A DNA stretch of 64,000 nucleotides from Microtetraspora glauca (GCA_000721275.1 JOFO01000003.1:124001-188000); one strand, 5' to 3'; positions 19,946-28,881 are shown, counted from the first letter of the stretch. Program-made: numbers and translations. The notes: generated by a model from the sequence alone, not told the origin.

Positions 19946-20761
19946 ATGGACACCACCACCACCGCCACCCCTGCCACGACTGCCCCCGCCCCGGCCTCCC
20001 CCGCCGGCCCCGTCGCCGGCTCCCCCAGGGTCGTGCTCGTCACCGGCGCCGGTACCGGCATCGGCCGGGCCACCGCGCGCGCCTTCGCACGGCAGGGCGC
20101 GACCGTCGTCGCCGTGGGCCGCAGGCACGGGCCGCTGCGGGAGACCGCCGCCGAGGCCCCCGCCGCCATCCACCCGCACCCCGCCGACATCACCGCCGAC
20201 GGCGTGCCCGCGGACCTGATCCGGAGCGTCCTCGACCGCCACGGCCGCCTCGACGTCCTCGTCAACAACGCGGCCGTCGCGGGCGGCGGCCCGCTCGGCA
20301 CCCTCGACCGGGCCGTGATCGGCCCGCTCCTGGAGACGAACCTGGTCGCGCCCGTGCTGCTCACCCAGGCCGCCGTCCCCGCGCTCCGCGCCTCCCGGGG
20401 CGTGGTCGTCAACGTGACGACGACGATCGGACAGCGCGGCTGGCCCGCCAGTTCCGTCTATCCCGCGACCAAGAGCGCGCTGGAGACGCTCACCCGGTGC
20501 TGGGCGGTGGAGCTCGCGCCTGCCGGCATCCGGGTGGCGGCGGTCGCCCCCGGCGCCGTGGACACCCCGATCGCCGACCACATGGGCCTGACGCCGGAGC
20601 AGCGGCGGCAGACCCGGGAGTGGCAGCGGGCGCACACCCCGCTCGGACGGATCGGCCGGCCCGAGGAGATCGCCTGGGCGGTCACCGCGCTCGCCGCGCC
20701 CGAAGCCGCCTTCGTCACGGGGGCCGTCCTCGCCGTCGACGGGGGCGCGCTGGTGGCGTGA
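19946..20761 (+). CDS. SDR-family NAD(P)-dependent oxidoreductase
   Basis: A 271-aa classical short-chain dehydrogenase. After a 25-residue Thr/Ala/Pro-rich N-terminus comes the cofactor motif TGAGTGIG, then NNAAVAG and the catalytic YPATK. The catalytic Ser position, 13 residues before the Tyr, is Thr. The C-terminus has the usual APGAVDTP and GAVLAVDGG. GRR after the second strand suggests NADPH. Substrate unknown. Transcription starts from a MerR-type promoter and runs on to the MerR gene 12 bp downstream, so the pair is probably an autoregulated detoxification or stress operon. Confidence 0.9.
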   Translation: MDTTTTATPATTAPAPASPAGPVAGSPRVVLVTGAGTGIGRATARAFARQGATVVAVGRRHGPLRETAAEAPAAIHPHPADITADGVPADLIRSVLDRHGRLDVLVNNAAVAGGGPLGTLDRAVIGPLLETNLVAPVLLTQAAVPALRASRGVVVNVTTTIGQRGWPASSVYPATKSALETLTRCWAVELAPAGIRVAAVAPGAVDTPIADHMGLTPEQRRQTREWQRAHTPLGRIGRPEEIAWAVTALAAPEAAFVTGAVLAVDGGALVA

Positions 20762-20773
20762 TACGACTGGCGG

Positions 20774-21151
20774 GTGCGCATCGGTGAACTGGCCCGCAGG
20801 ACGGGCGTGACGGCGCGGTCGCTGCGCCACTACGAACAGGCGGGCCTCCTCTCCTCGACCCGCGCGGCCAACGGCTACCGCCTCTACGAGGAGGGCGCGG
20901 TCGTACGCGTCGCCAACATCCGCTACCTCCTCGACGCCGGGCTCACCCTCGACGACGTGGCGGCCTTCCGCTCGTGTCTCGACGGTGACCTGCCGTCGGT
21001 GCCGCCCTCCGCCGCCGGCCTGGAGATCGCCCGGGAGCGGCTCGCCGTGCTCGACGCGCGGATCGCGGCGCAGACGGCGGCCCGCGACCGGCTGGCGGCG
21101 GCGCTCGCGGAACGGGCGCCCCGTGACGCGATCGCCCCCGGAATGCCATGA
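20774..21151 (+). CDS. MerR-family transcriptional regulator
   Basis: A 125-aa regulator with the N-terminal MerR winged helix (MRIGELARRTGVTARSLRHYEQAGLL) and a coiled-coil helix over residues 75-115. The C-terminus is short and lacks Cys or His pairs, so a metal effector is unlikely. It starts with GTG 12 bp after the SDR stop and probably binds the dyad in the SDR promoter. The effector is unknown. Confidence 0.92.
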   Translation: MRIGELARRTGVTARSLRHYEQAGLLSSTRAANGYRLYEEGAVVRVANIRYLLDAGLTLDDVAAFRSCLDGDLPSVPPSAAGLEIARERLAVLDARIAAQTAARDRLAAALAERAPRDAIAPGMP

Positions 21152-21209
21152 TCTGACGGCCCGAAGGATCTTCGGACGGTCGGAACGTCTAGGGGGAGGA
21201 CCACCGGTC

Positions 21210-21668
21210 ATGGACGTAGCGCTGATAGCGGTGGCGGGCACGCTTCTCGGCGTGATCGCCACCCACTGGTTCCAGGGACGGATGACCCTGCGCACGGCGG
21301 CACTCGCCCGGAACGAACAACTCCGCCAGGAGCGGATCGCCACCTACAGCGCGTTCGCCGGCGCCGTCGTCGAATACCGCCACAGCCAGAACGACCGCTG
21401 GTTCCGGGCCGTCGAGGAGCCCGGCTCCGAGGAGGCCGAGGAGTCCCGGCACGCCTCCTACCGGCAGCGGACCGCCGCCCGCCAGGCCCTCTTCCGCGTC
21501 CAGCTGATCTGCGACGACACCGAACTCCGGCGGCTCGCCGAGGCCGCTTTCGAGCAGACCCACTGCATGCACGAGGCCGTCGGCACCGCCGAACGGGCCC
21601 GCCGCTCCGACGAGGCCAAGGAGGCCCTGTCCCGGTTCATCTCGGCCGCCGCGCCCGGACTGCGCTGA
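21210..21668 (+). CDS. Small membrane-anchored protein of unknown function
   Basis: A 152-aa protein. Residues 2-18 are a single hydrophobic segment (ALIAVAGTLLGVIATHW), followed by a long charged, mostly helical cytoplasmic region rich in Arg, Glu and Ala. Streptomycetes carry many such one-helix proteins; I do not recognise a named domain. The ATG follows AGGGGGAGGA by 9 nt. The gene may be co-transcribed with the DUF2293 gene, which starts 11 bp after its stop. Confidence 0.8.
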   Translation: MDVALIAVAGTLLGVIATHWFQGRMTLRTAALARNEQLRQERIATYSAFAGAVVEYRHSQNDRWFRAVEEPGSEEAEESRHASYRQRTAARQALFRVQLICDDTELRRLAEAAFEQTHCMHEAVGTAERARRSDEAKEALSRFISAAAPGLR

Positions 21669-21679
21669 GGACGGCGGCC

Positions 21680-22432
21680 GTGGACCTCGTCGCCCCCGTC
21701 GTCGTCGAGCCGCTGCGCCGCCGCCGCTGCTCGGAGTGCCGGCAGGGACCGCTGGAGCGGATGATCGTCGAGTACGGCCGGCCGGTCTGCCTGGACTGCG
21801 CCGACCTGGGGCACCTGGTCTTCCTGCGCCGGGGCGACACCGCGCTCACCCGGCGCGCCCGGGAGCGCAGCACCCTGTGGGCGGTGGTGGTGCGGCACAA
21901 CCGGCGGCGCACCCGGTACGAGCGGCAGGGGCTGCTCGTCGAGGAGGCGGCGCTCGCGGAGGCGGAGGCGGCCTGCTTCGCCGACGCGGACGCCCGGGCC
22001 CGGCGCCGCGCCCGGGACGCGGAGCGGCGGGCGGTGCGGGACGCCGGGATCACCGAGGCCCTGCGGGCCGAGATCCTGCGGCTCTTCCCGGCGATGCCGC
22101 CGGAGCGGGCGGCCGAGATCGCCGGACACGCGTCGGCGAAGGGCAGCGGCCGGGTGGGCCGGACGGCCGCCGGGCGGGCCCTCGACCCGGGCGCGGTGAC
22201 GGCCGCGGTCCGCGCCTCGGTACGGCACCTGGACACGCCGTACGACACGCTGCTGATGAGCGGCGTCCCCCGCCACCGGGCCCGTACGACGGTCGGCCCG
22301 GCCATCGAGACGGTGCTCCGGTCGTGGCGGGCGCCCCGGTCGCCGGGGCCCGGGCACGCGGACGCGCCCGGCGTGCCGGACACGGCGGGCACGACGGGCG
22401 CGGAGGGAACGCCGGGCCGGGCGGACCGCTGA
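21680..22432 (+). CDS. DUF2293-domain protein
   Basis: A 250-aa basic protein. Two CxxC pairs near the N-terminus (CSEC at 17-20 and CLDC at 37-40) could bind zinc. The middle is Arg-rich and helical; residues 125-210 match, from memory, DUF2293 (ILRLFPAMPPERAAEIAGHA, then GSGRVGR, then the conserved YDTLLMSGVPR). The C-terminal 30 residues are Gly/Ala/Thr-rich and disordered. The basic character and zinc pairs suggest nucleic-acid binding, but no function is established. Start is GTG with a moderate GAGGA ribosome site. Confidence 0.85.
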   Translation: MDLVAPVVVEPLRRRRCSECRQGPLERMIVEYGRPVCLDCADLGHLVFLRRGDTALTRRARERSTLWAVVVRHNRRRTRYERQGLLVEEAALAEAEAACFADADARARRRARDAERRAVRDAGITEALRAEILRLFPAMPPERAAEIAGHASAKGSGRVGRTAAGRALDPGAVTAAVRASVRHLDTPYDTLLMSGVPRHRARTTVGPAIETVLRSWRAPRSPGPGHADAPGVPDTAGTTGAEGTPGRADR

Positions 22433-22477
22433 CGGCTCGGACGCCAGCGGGGCCGGTCCCGGCGGGGGAGGTCCGGG

Positions 22478-23290
22478 TCAGACCTGGTCGGCCGCGCGGC
22501 GGGCGCGGCGGTACATCAGCGCGCCGCCGAGAAGGAGCGCGGCGCTGCCCGCGGCGGCGTAGCCGACGCTCTCGCTGCCGGTGGCGGCGAGCGACGAGAC
22601 GTCGGCCTCGCCCTGCGGGGCGGGGGCCGGGGCCGGAACGGGCGCCGGGGCGGGAGCCTCCGGCTTCTCCTGCTCGGCGACCGGCTTCGGCGGCACGTTG
22701 CGCACCGGGGTCTGCGGGCGCGGGGTCGGGACCTCGACCTGCGGCTCCTCGGGGGTGCCCGGGTTGTTGACCCCGGTGTTCCCCACGGCCGGGTTGCCGA
22801 TGCCCACCACGTTGACCGAGTTGCCGACGACGTTGACCGGGATGTCGATCGGGAGCTGGATCCCGTTCCCGGACAGCACGCCCGGGGAGCCCTCGGCGTG
22901 GCTCTCGGCGGTGGCGCCACCGCCGTTGCTCCCGCCGCCGTCGACCGCGCCGCCGCGGGTGTCGGCCTGCTCGCCGCCGCGCGGGGTCGCGGCCTCGTCC
23001 TTGTGGGTGCGGCCGGGGCCCGCGTCGCGGGAGTCCCCGGCCGGGGCCGAGGTGTTGGCGCACGTGTTGCCCGCGGCCGGGTTGAGCAGCCCGACCTCGT
23101 TGACCGTGTTCCCGCAGAGGTTGACCGGTACGTGGACCGGCAGCTGGATCGTGTTGCCGGAGCCGACTCCCGGCGAGCCGACCGCGGCACCCTCGGCGCC
23201 CGAGTCCGCGTGGGCGGCGCCCGCCGACAGCGCGAGCGCACCACCTGTGACCAACAGTGTGGCCAGACCACTTCGGCGCATCTGCCTCAT
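22478..23290 (-). CDS. Long chaplin with two chaplin domains and a sortase signal
   Basis: Surface protein of aerial hyphae, 270 aa. A signal peptide (residues 1-29, ending AHA) leads to two chaplin repeats: residues 30-80, with a Cys pair (LCGN ... NTCAN) able to form a disulfide, and residues 130-180, whose equivalent positions are Val and Gly (no Cys). A Pro/Ala/Glu-rich wall-spanning region follows, then LAATG, a hydrophobic stretch and RRARR, a class-E sortase LAxTG signal. This is the architecture of ChpA/B/C. An ACGGGC/GCCCGT hairpin (23314-23329) lies in its leader, and CCGTTCGAG occurs twice upstream (23385 and 23401). Confidence 0.93.
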   Translation of the reverse strand: MRQMRRSGLATLLVTGGALALSAGAAHADSGAEGAAVGSPGVGSGNTIQLPVHVPVNLCGNTVNEVGLLNPAAGNTCANTSAPAGDSRDAGPGRTHKDEAATPRGGEQADTRGGAVDGGGSNGGGATAESHAEGSPGVLSGNGIQLPIDIPVNVVGNSVNVVGIGNPAVGNTGVNNPGTPEEPQVEVPTPRPQTPVRNVPPKPVAEQEKPEAPAPAPVPAPAPAPQGEADVSSLAATGSESVGYAAAGSAALLLGGALMYRRARRAADQV

Positions 23291-23427
23291 GGCTTCCTGC
23301 CTTCCGGAGTTGCACGGGCGAGTGCCCGTACCGGAATAAACGCCACGAACGCGTCTGCCGGATCCGGCCGTCGGCGGGTTTCACCCGTTCGAGGGAGGCA
23401 CCGTTCGAGTGGTGACCCCTGCGTCCG

Positions 23428-24708
23428 CTAGCGGCCCAGGAGTTCGGTGAGGGCTCCGACCGGGTCGGCGTCGGGCACACCGCGCGGCCACCAGTCCTCG
23501 CGCCCGCGGTCCGATTCGTACGGGTACCACAAGCCGTCCTTGCCGAGCCGGAGTTGCAGCGCGTCGGTGGAGAGGCGGTTGCGCCAGGGGCGGAACGCCG
23601 GGAAGTCGGCGGCGAGGAGCGCGGGTCTCGCCCGGTCGAACGGGCCGGCGGGCGGGTCCCAGGGCTCCTCCAGGACCGCGAGCCCCGCCGCGCCGCCCTG
23701 GCGCCAGGCGGCGACGGCGCGGGCGAGGTCGGTCGGCGTCCGGTCGAGCGCGTCGGCGAGGTCCCGGTAGAGCGCGCGGGTGGAGGCGGTGAGCCCGGAG
23801 CCGGGGTGGGCGGCGGCCAGCCGGACGGCGTCCTGCCACGGCGTGAGGTCGGCGACCGGGTCGTGCCCGGTGGCGAGGAACGCGTGGGCGCGGGCGGCGG
23901 CCTCCCCGGCGAGCAGGTCGAGCGCGAGCGGGTCCGGGGCGTGCGGGTCCGGCGGGAAGACGGCGGGGCGGCCCGGCCGGTCCGGGAGCGGCAGCGGCGG
24001 GGGCAGCGGCAGCACCGGCCCGGGGGCGGCGAGCACGTCCCGCGCGGGTACGGCGGGCAGGGCCGGCGCGGTGGGCGCGGACTCGGCGGCGGACCGGACC
24101 GCGTTGCGCCGGGACAGCTCGGCGAGCAGCTCGCCCTCGCCGCGGCCCCGCATCAGGAAGAGGACGAACGGGTCCTCGTCGAGGAGCCGGGCGGCCTGGT
24201 AGCAGAGGGCGGCGGCGTGCTTGCAGGGGAAGCCGTCGTCGGGGCACGAGCAGTCGGGCAGCAGGTCGCCGGGGGCGGGCAGCAGCCCCTCGACGGCCTC
24301 CAGGGCGTGCGGGACCTCCTTGTCGAGGAGGGCGGCCATGTGCTCGGGCCGGGCGGCGGCCTCGTCGAGGAACAGCTCCCAGCCGTCGTCGCCGAGGGTC
24401 CGCATCCGGATCTCGGTGCGGTACGGCCGGATCCGGCTGCCGTGCACATAGGCGACGACCCGGCCCGGGGTGACGGTGATGGCGTCGACGTGGCCGCGCT
24501 CCGCGTAGGCCCGGCCGCGGCCGAGGCGGGCCTGGTCGAGCGCGGTGCGCTCCAGGGCGGCCACCCAGGCGTTGCCCCACCAGGTGGCGGCGAAGCGCCC
24601 GTCGGAGGCTTCGCGGGGCGGGACGGCCGGGAAGGTGCGGCGGCGGTCGTCATGGCGCGGGCCGGCCGGGCGGGCGGGGCGGGCGGCCCGGGACGCGGGG
24701 CGGTTCAC
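23428..24708 (-). CDS. SWIM zinc-finger protein
   Basis: A 426-aa protein with a SWIM zinc finger C153-x-C155-x6-C162-x-H164 (DCSCPDDGFPCKHAAALCY). N-terminal residues 20-60 (TFPAVPP, then FAATWWGNAWVAALE) match the domain common to SWIM proteins paired with Snf2 helicases. A long Pro/Ala linker precedes a C-terminal helical domain. The GTG start overlaps the Snf2 stop by 4 nt, so the two are translated together and probably act as one complex on DNA or chromatin. Function of the pair is not established. Confidence 0.9.
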   Translation of the reverse strand: MNRPASRAARPARPAGPRHDDRRRTFPAVPPREASDGRFAATWWGNAWVAALERTALDQARLGRGRAYAERGHVDAITVTPGRVVAYVHGSRIRPYRTEIRMRTLGDDGWELFLDEAAARPEHMAALLDKEVPHALEAVEGLLPAPGDLLPDCSCPDDGFPCKHAAALCYQAARLLDEDPFVLFLMRGRGEGELLAELSRRNAVRSAAESAPTAPALPAVPARDVLAAPGPVLPLPPPLPLPDRPGRPAVFPPDPHAPDPLALDLLAGEAAARAHAFLATGHDPVADLTPWQDAVRLAAAHPGSGLTASTRALYRDLADALDRTPTDLARAVAAWRQGGAAGLAVLEEPWDPPAGPFDRARPALLAADFPAFRPWRNRLSTDALQLRLGKDGLWYPYESDRGREDWWPRGVPDADPVGALTELLGR

Positions 24709-27548
24709 GCGGACCTCCTCAGGGAGACCAGGTCGGCCAGTTCGCGGTCGGTGAGTTCGGTGAAGGCGGCCTCGCCGGAGCCCAGGACGGCCTCCGCCAG
24801 GGCCCGCTTGCCGCGGAGCAGTTCGGCGATGCGGTCCTCGACCGTGCCCTCGGTGACGAGCCGGTGGACCTGCACGGGCTGGGTCTGGCCGATGCGGTAC
24901 GCGCGGTCGGTGGCCTGGTCCTCGACCGCCGGGTTCCACCAGCGGTCGTAGTGGACGACGTGGCCGGCGCGGGTGAGGTTGAGCCCGGTGCCGGCGGCCT
25001 TGAGGGAGAGCAGGAAGACCGGCACCTCGCCGGCCTGGAAGCGGTCGACCATCCGCTCCCGCTCGGCCACGGGCGTGCCGCCGTGCAGGAGCTGGCTGGT
25101 GACGCCCCGCGCGGCGAGGTGGTCGGCGAGGAGCCGCGCCATCGTCACGTACTGGGTGAAGACGAGCACGGAGCCGCCCTCGGCGAGGATGGTGTCGAGG
25201 AGTTCGTCGAGGAGGGCGAGCTTGCCGGAGCGGCCGGCGAGACGGGCGGTGCCGGCGCCGCGCGGGGCGTCCTCCTTGAGGTACTGGGCGGGGTGGTTGC
25301 AGATCTGCTTGAGCGAGGTCAGCAGCTTCATCACCAGGCCGCGCCGGGCCATTCCCTCGGCGGCCTCGATCTGGCCCAGGGTCTCGCGGACCACCGCCTC
25401 GTACAGCGACGCCTGTTCGCGGGTGAGCGGCACCGGGTGGTCGGACTCGGTCTTCGGCGGCAGTTCGGGGACGATGCCGGGGTCGGACTTGCGGCGGCGC
25501 AGCAGGAAGGGGCGGACGAGCCGGGCGAGCCGCTCCACCCCCTCCTCGTTCTCCAGCTCCTCGCGGTTCTCGGCGGCGCGGGCGTGGCGGGAGCGGAACG
25601 CCTTGAGCGGGCCGAGCAGTCCGGGGGTGGTCCAGTCGAGGATGGCCCACAGCTCGGAGAGGTTGTTCTCCACCGGCGTGCCGGTGAGGGCCACGCGGGC
25701 GGGCGCGGGCAGGGTGCGGAGTGCTTTGGCGGTCGCGGAGAACGGGTTCTTCACGTGCTGGGCCTCGTCGGCGACGATCATCCCCCAGGACTGCTCGGCG
25801 AGCCGGTCGGCGCGGGTGCGCAGGGTGCCGTAGGTGGTGAGCACGATCCCGCCGTCGAGGTCGCCGAGGTCGCGGGCGGCGCCGTGGAAGCGGCGGACGG
25901 GCACCCCCGGGGCGAACCGGGCCGCCTCCCGCTGCCAGTTGCCGAGGAGGGACGCGGGGCAGACGACGAGGGTGGGCTCGCGGCGGGCCCGGCGGAGGTG
26001 GAGGGCGAGGACGGTGACGGTCTTCCCGAGGCCCATGTCGTCGGCGAGGCAGCCGCCGAGGCCGAGGGAGGTCATCAGGTCGAGCCAGGCGAGGCCGCGG
26101 AGCTGGTAGTCCCGCAGGGTGGCGGTGAGACCGGCGGGCGGCTCGGCGGCCCCGGGACCGGCCAGCAGCCGGTCGCGGAGGTCCGCGAGCGCGCCGACGG
26201 GCACGGCGGGCACGGTCTCGCCGTCCACCTCGGCGCTGCCGGTGAGGGCGGCGGCGAGGGCGTCGACCGGTTCCAGCAGGCCCAGTTCGCGCTTGCGGGC
26301 CTTGCGGACGAGGTCGGGGTCGACGACGACCCAGCGGTCGCGGAGCCGGACGACAGGACGGTGGGCCTCGGCGAGGAGGTCCATCTCGCGCGGGGTGAGC
26401 GGATCGCCGTCGAGGGCGAGCTGCCAGTCGAAGCGGAGCAGCTCCGTGCTGTCGAAGAAGCTGGTGCCGTCGGTGGCGGAGCCGGGCGCGGACCGGGCGG
26501 GGCGGACGACGGCGGAGGCGCTGAGCGAGCGGGCCAGGTCGCGCGGCCAGTGCAGGGCGACCCCCGCGTCGGCGAGCCGGGCCGCGGCGGGGCCCAGCAG
26601 CTCGTACAGCTCGGCCTCGGAGAGGGAGAGGACGTCGGGCGCGTCCCGCTCCAGGAGGCGGCCGAGCGGCAGCCAGATCCGGGCGGCGCGGCGCACGGCG
26701 AGGAGGGCGTCGATGCGGGCGCGGGGGCCGAAGTGCTCGCCCTCCCCCGCCCACAGGGCGGAGGCGTCGATGACGAGGGTCGGGTCGGCGAGGCTGTGCA
26801 CCTGGAGGATCGCGGCGGCGGCCTGCCGCTCGGGACCGCCCTCGGCCTCGTCGGCGGCGTCGAAGAGCTCCGCCGCGGACAGGTCGAGGCGGAGCGAGAT
26901 CCGCACCCCGGCGTCCATGCCGGCGGCGGCCTCCGCGGCCCAGGCCCGCGCCCCGGGCAGGTGCTGCGGCGCGGTGGCGGCGAAGGGGGCCCCGACGGCG
27001 TGCACGGCGGCGGGCGTACGGGGCAGGGTGTCGGCGACCGCGTCCAGGAAGGCCCGCACAAGCGCCTCCGGCTCGGGCAGCCCGAGCGGGCCCGGGCCGG
27101 CGACGGGCACGGCGTGCGCCTCGTACGGCATCGCGGCGGCGACGGCCCGCAGGTGGGCGATGTCCTCGGCGTCGAGCGGTCCGGCCCGCCAGGCGTCCAG
27201 GTCGTCGGCGGTGAGCCCGGGCAGCAGCCGGCCCCGGGCGACGAGGTGGAGGGCGAGCAGGGCGGCGGCGCCCCAGCAGGCGGTGGCGGGGTGGGCGGCC
27301 GGGCTGTGCCGGGCGGTGACGAGCAGCGGCAGGGCGGCGGCCACCGGCAGGGTCACGGCGGGGACCTCCCGGCCGCGGGCGCCGCTGCCGTGCCGGCGGG
27401 CGACCGTGAGGCGGGCGGGCTCCGCCCCGGCGAGACCACCCGGCTCGGGCAGGGCGGTGCCGTCCGGGGACCAGAAGGCGATCCGGCCGTCGCGGGGCAG
27501 CGCGGCGGGCAGGAAGACGGCCGCACACGCCGTCCAGCGCTCCGTCAT
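24705..27548 (-). CDS. Snf2/Rad54-family DEAD-like helicase
   Basis: A 947-aa SWI2/SNF2 ATPase. The N-terminal 480 residues hold a variable domain usual for bacterial Snf2 proteins. The motor has Walker A DDMGLGKT near residue 500, VADEAQ near 593, LTGTPVENNLSELW, and the C-terminal lobe with LLHGGTP, VFLLSLKAAGTGLNLT and QATDRAYRIGQTQPV near 880. Such enzymes translocate on duplex DNA and strip or remodel bound proteins. The ATG at 27548 follows GGGAGGG by 7 nt. The gene heads an operon with the SWIM gene, behind a RecA-NDp-like promoter, so a role in damaged DNA or stalled transcription is plausible. Confidence 0.95.
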   Translation of the reverse strand: MTERWTACAAVFLPAALPRDGRIAFWSPDGTALPEPGGLAGAEPARLTVARRHGSGARGREVPAVTLPVAAALPLLVTARHSPAAHPATACWGAAALLALHLVARGRLLPGLTADDLDAWRAGPLDAEDIAHLRAVAAAMPYEAHAVPVAGPGPLGLPEPEALVRAFLDAVADTLPRTPAAVHAVGAPFAATAPQHLPGARAWAAEAAAGMDAGVRISLRLDLSAAELFDAADEAEGGPERQAAAAILQVHSLADPTLVIDASALWAGEGEHFGPRARIDALLAVRRAARIWLPLGRLLERDAPDVLSLSEAELYELLGPAAARLADAGVALHWPRDLARSLSASAVVRPARSAPGSATDGTSFFDSTELLRFDWQLALDGDPLTPREMDLLAEAHRPVVRLRDRWVVVDPDLVRKARKRELGLLEPVDALAAALTGSAEVDGETVPAVPVGALADLRDRLLAGPGAAEPPAGLTATLRDYQLRGLAWLDLMTSLGLGGCLADDMGLGKTVTVLALHLRRARREPTLVVCPASLLGNWQREAARFAPGVPVRRFHGAARDLGDLDGGIVLTTYGTLRTRADRLAEQSWGMIVADEAQHVKNPFSATAKALRTLPAPARVALTGTPVENNLSELWAILDWTTPGLLGPLKAFRSRHARAAENREELENEEGVERLARLVRPFLLRRRKSDPGIVPELPPKTESDHPVPLTREQASLYEAVVRETLGQIEAAEGMARRGLVMKLLTSLKQICNHPAQYLKEDAPRGAGTARLAGRSGKLALLDELLDTILAEGGSVLVFTQYVTMARLLADHLAARGVTSQLLHGGTPVAERERMVDRFQAGEVPVFLLSLKAAGTGLNLTRAGHVVHYDRWWNPAVEDQATDRAYRIGQTQPVQVHRLVTEGTVEDRIAELLRGKRALAEAVLGSGEAAFTELTDRELADLVSLRRSA

Positions 27549-27614
27549 GGTGCCGCCCTCCCTTCGTCCGGGGTCGCTCCGCGCCGGCACGACGCTTCCG
27601 TGCCGGTGAGAACG

Positions 27615-27637
27615 ACCTTACGGGCGGGGTCTGACAA
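27615..27637 (-). promoter_or_regulatory. RecA-NDp/PafBC-like promoter of the Snf2-SWIM operon
   Basis: On the minus strand TTGTCAGAC (27637-27629), 8 nt, then TAAGGT (27620-27615). It matches the first seven of nine upstream bases and the whole -10. The start codon is about 60 nt downstream with a strong ribosome site. Confidence 0.55.
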
Positions 27638-27781
27638 CGGGCCCGGGGCGCGCCTCCCCCGACCGGCCCAACAGCGGATGACAGCGGCCGTCGGGGGCGG
27701 GAGGGTGGCGTCGACCAGGTCTTTTTCCGCCGCTGGGGCTGCCGCCGACCGCCTCGCTCGCCCGACCGAAGGGGATCCGCC

Positions 27782-28114
27782 ATGTCCGTTCGCCGGCGTC
27801 TCACGACCGCCACCGGGGCCGTGCTGCTCACGCTCACGGTCGCGGGCTGCTCCGGCCTCGGCCGCACCGCCGTCGGCCCCGTCACCTACGAGACCCGCGG
27901 GGAGAAGGTGGTGCGGGTGATGAGCCCGCCGGTGAGGGGCTGCCACCGGATGCCGCTGGGGGCGACGCGGGTCGAGAACGGCACGCTCGTGGACCTGGTC
28001 CTGTACCGGACCCCGCACTGCCGGGGCGAGGAGACGATCTATCTGCCGACGAACAGCGCCGACTCGATCGCGCCGGGCAGCCTGCCCTGGCGCAGCTACT
28101 CCCTCGTGCACTGA
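27782..28114 (+). CDS. Small lipoprotein of unknown function
   Basis: A 110-aa exported protein. The signal peptide (RRRLTTATGAVLLTLTVAGC) ends in a lipobox with the lipidated Cys at residue 23. The mature part is a small beta-rich domain with two further cysteines (RGC and HCRG) that could form a disulfide outside the cell. No catalytic motif recognised. It stands alone between the Snf2 operon and a small membrane protein; its promoter was not identified. Confidence 0.82.
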   Translation: MSVRRRLTTATGAVLLTLTVAGCSGLGRTAVGPVTYETRGEKVVRVMSPPVRGCHRMPLGATRVENGTLVDLVLYRTPHCRGEETIYLPTNSADSIAPGSLPWRSYSLVH

Positions 28115-28226
28115 CCCGGCCCCGGCGTCCCGCCCCGCCGCTGCCGCTCCCGCCGCCGTTCGGTTCGCCTCCTGGCGGGTAGGCGCCGGAGGGGTCCACA
28201 GGGATCGGACGGAAGAGGGCGCCGTC

Positions 28227-28496
28227 ATGCGTACCGGTAGCGAGCCGGCCACCGCGCGCAGCACGCTGCGGCTGCGGTTCTGGCTGAGTGCCTGGGGGAT
28301 GGTGTGGGCGGTCTTCGGCACGGTGGTGTTCGCGCTGGTCGGCCGTCCCGGCTGGGCGGCGGCCTGCGGGGCGCTGTTCCTGGTGGTCGCGGTCGACATG
28401 TCGATGGTTCTGCGCCATCTGCGGCAGGGCCCGCACTGGCAGCCGGGCCGGGGCGTCCCGCCGTACGAGCCGGACCGCGGCGGACGGGGCCGCTGA
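28227..28496 (+). CDS. DUF6343-like small membrane protein
   Basis: An 89-aa protein with two transmembrane segments (about residues 20-40 and 43-62), a basic N-terminus and a C-terminal Pro/Gly/Arg tail containing HLRQGPHWQPG and PPYEP. The layout matches, from memory, the streptomycete DUF6343 family. No function known. A GGAAGAGG-like ribosome site precedes the ATG. Confidence 0.75.
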   Translation: MRTGSEPATARSTLRLRFWLSAWGMVWAVFGTVVFALVGRPGWAAACGALFLVVAVDMSMVLRHLRQGPHWQPGRGVPPYEPDRGGRGR

Positions 28497-28512
28497 CCGG
28501 CGGCCCCGGTGG

Positions 28513-28881
28513 TCAGTCCTCGGCGCCGAAGCCGGCCGCGCGGACGTACTCGGGCCGCGGGTCGAGCGCGGCGGCCAGGCGGAAGTGCCGGGTGGCCCGG
28601 TCCTCCTGTCCGGAGCGCTGCAGCGTGCGGGCCAGGGCGAAGTGCGCGAACGCGTTGTCCGGCTCGCGCTCCAGCACCAGCTCGAACTCCAGCTGCGCGG
28701 GTCTCAGCTGGGCCGCGGCAAAGAAGGCCCGGGCCCTCAGGAGGCGGGCGGCGGTGTTCTCCGGGTGCTCGGCGATGACCGAGTCCAGCAGCTTCACGGC
28801 ACCCCGCGGGTCCCGCGCCGCCAGCAGCTGTTCCGCGGCACGGAAGTCGATGACGTGCGTCTCCGGATTTCTCTCGGCCAT
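28513..28881 (-). CDS. Tetratricopeptide-repeat protein
   Basis: A 122-aa all-helical protein with about two to three TPR units (AVKLLDSVIAEHPENTAARLL, then AQLEFELVLEREPDNAFAHF, then ATRHFRLAAALDP). It probably mediates protein contacts. The ATG at 28881 is 9 nt after GGGAAGG; an ATG 9 nt upstream abuts that site and is less likely. It is next to coaE on the same strand but separated by about 57 bp. Confidence 0.88.
   Translation of the reverse strand: MAERNPETHVIDFRAAEQLLAARDPRGAVKLLDSVIAEHPENTAARLLRARAFFAAAQLRPAQLEFELVLEREPDNAFAHFALARTLQRSGQEDRATRHFRLAAALDPRPEYVRAAGFGAED

Noticed and set aside
23291..23427. A sigma-BldN promoter before the chaplin gene
   Set aside because: I could not align the expected CGTAAC/CGTT elements with proper spacing; only direct CGAACGG repeats are present.
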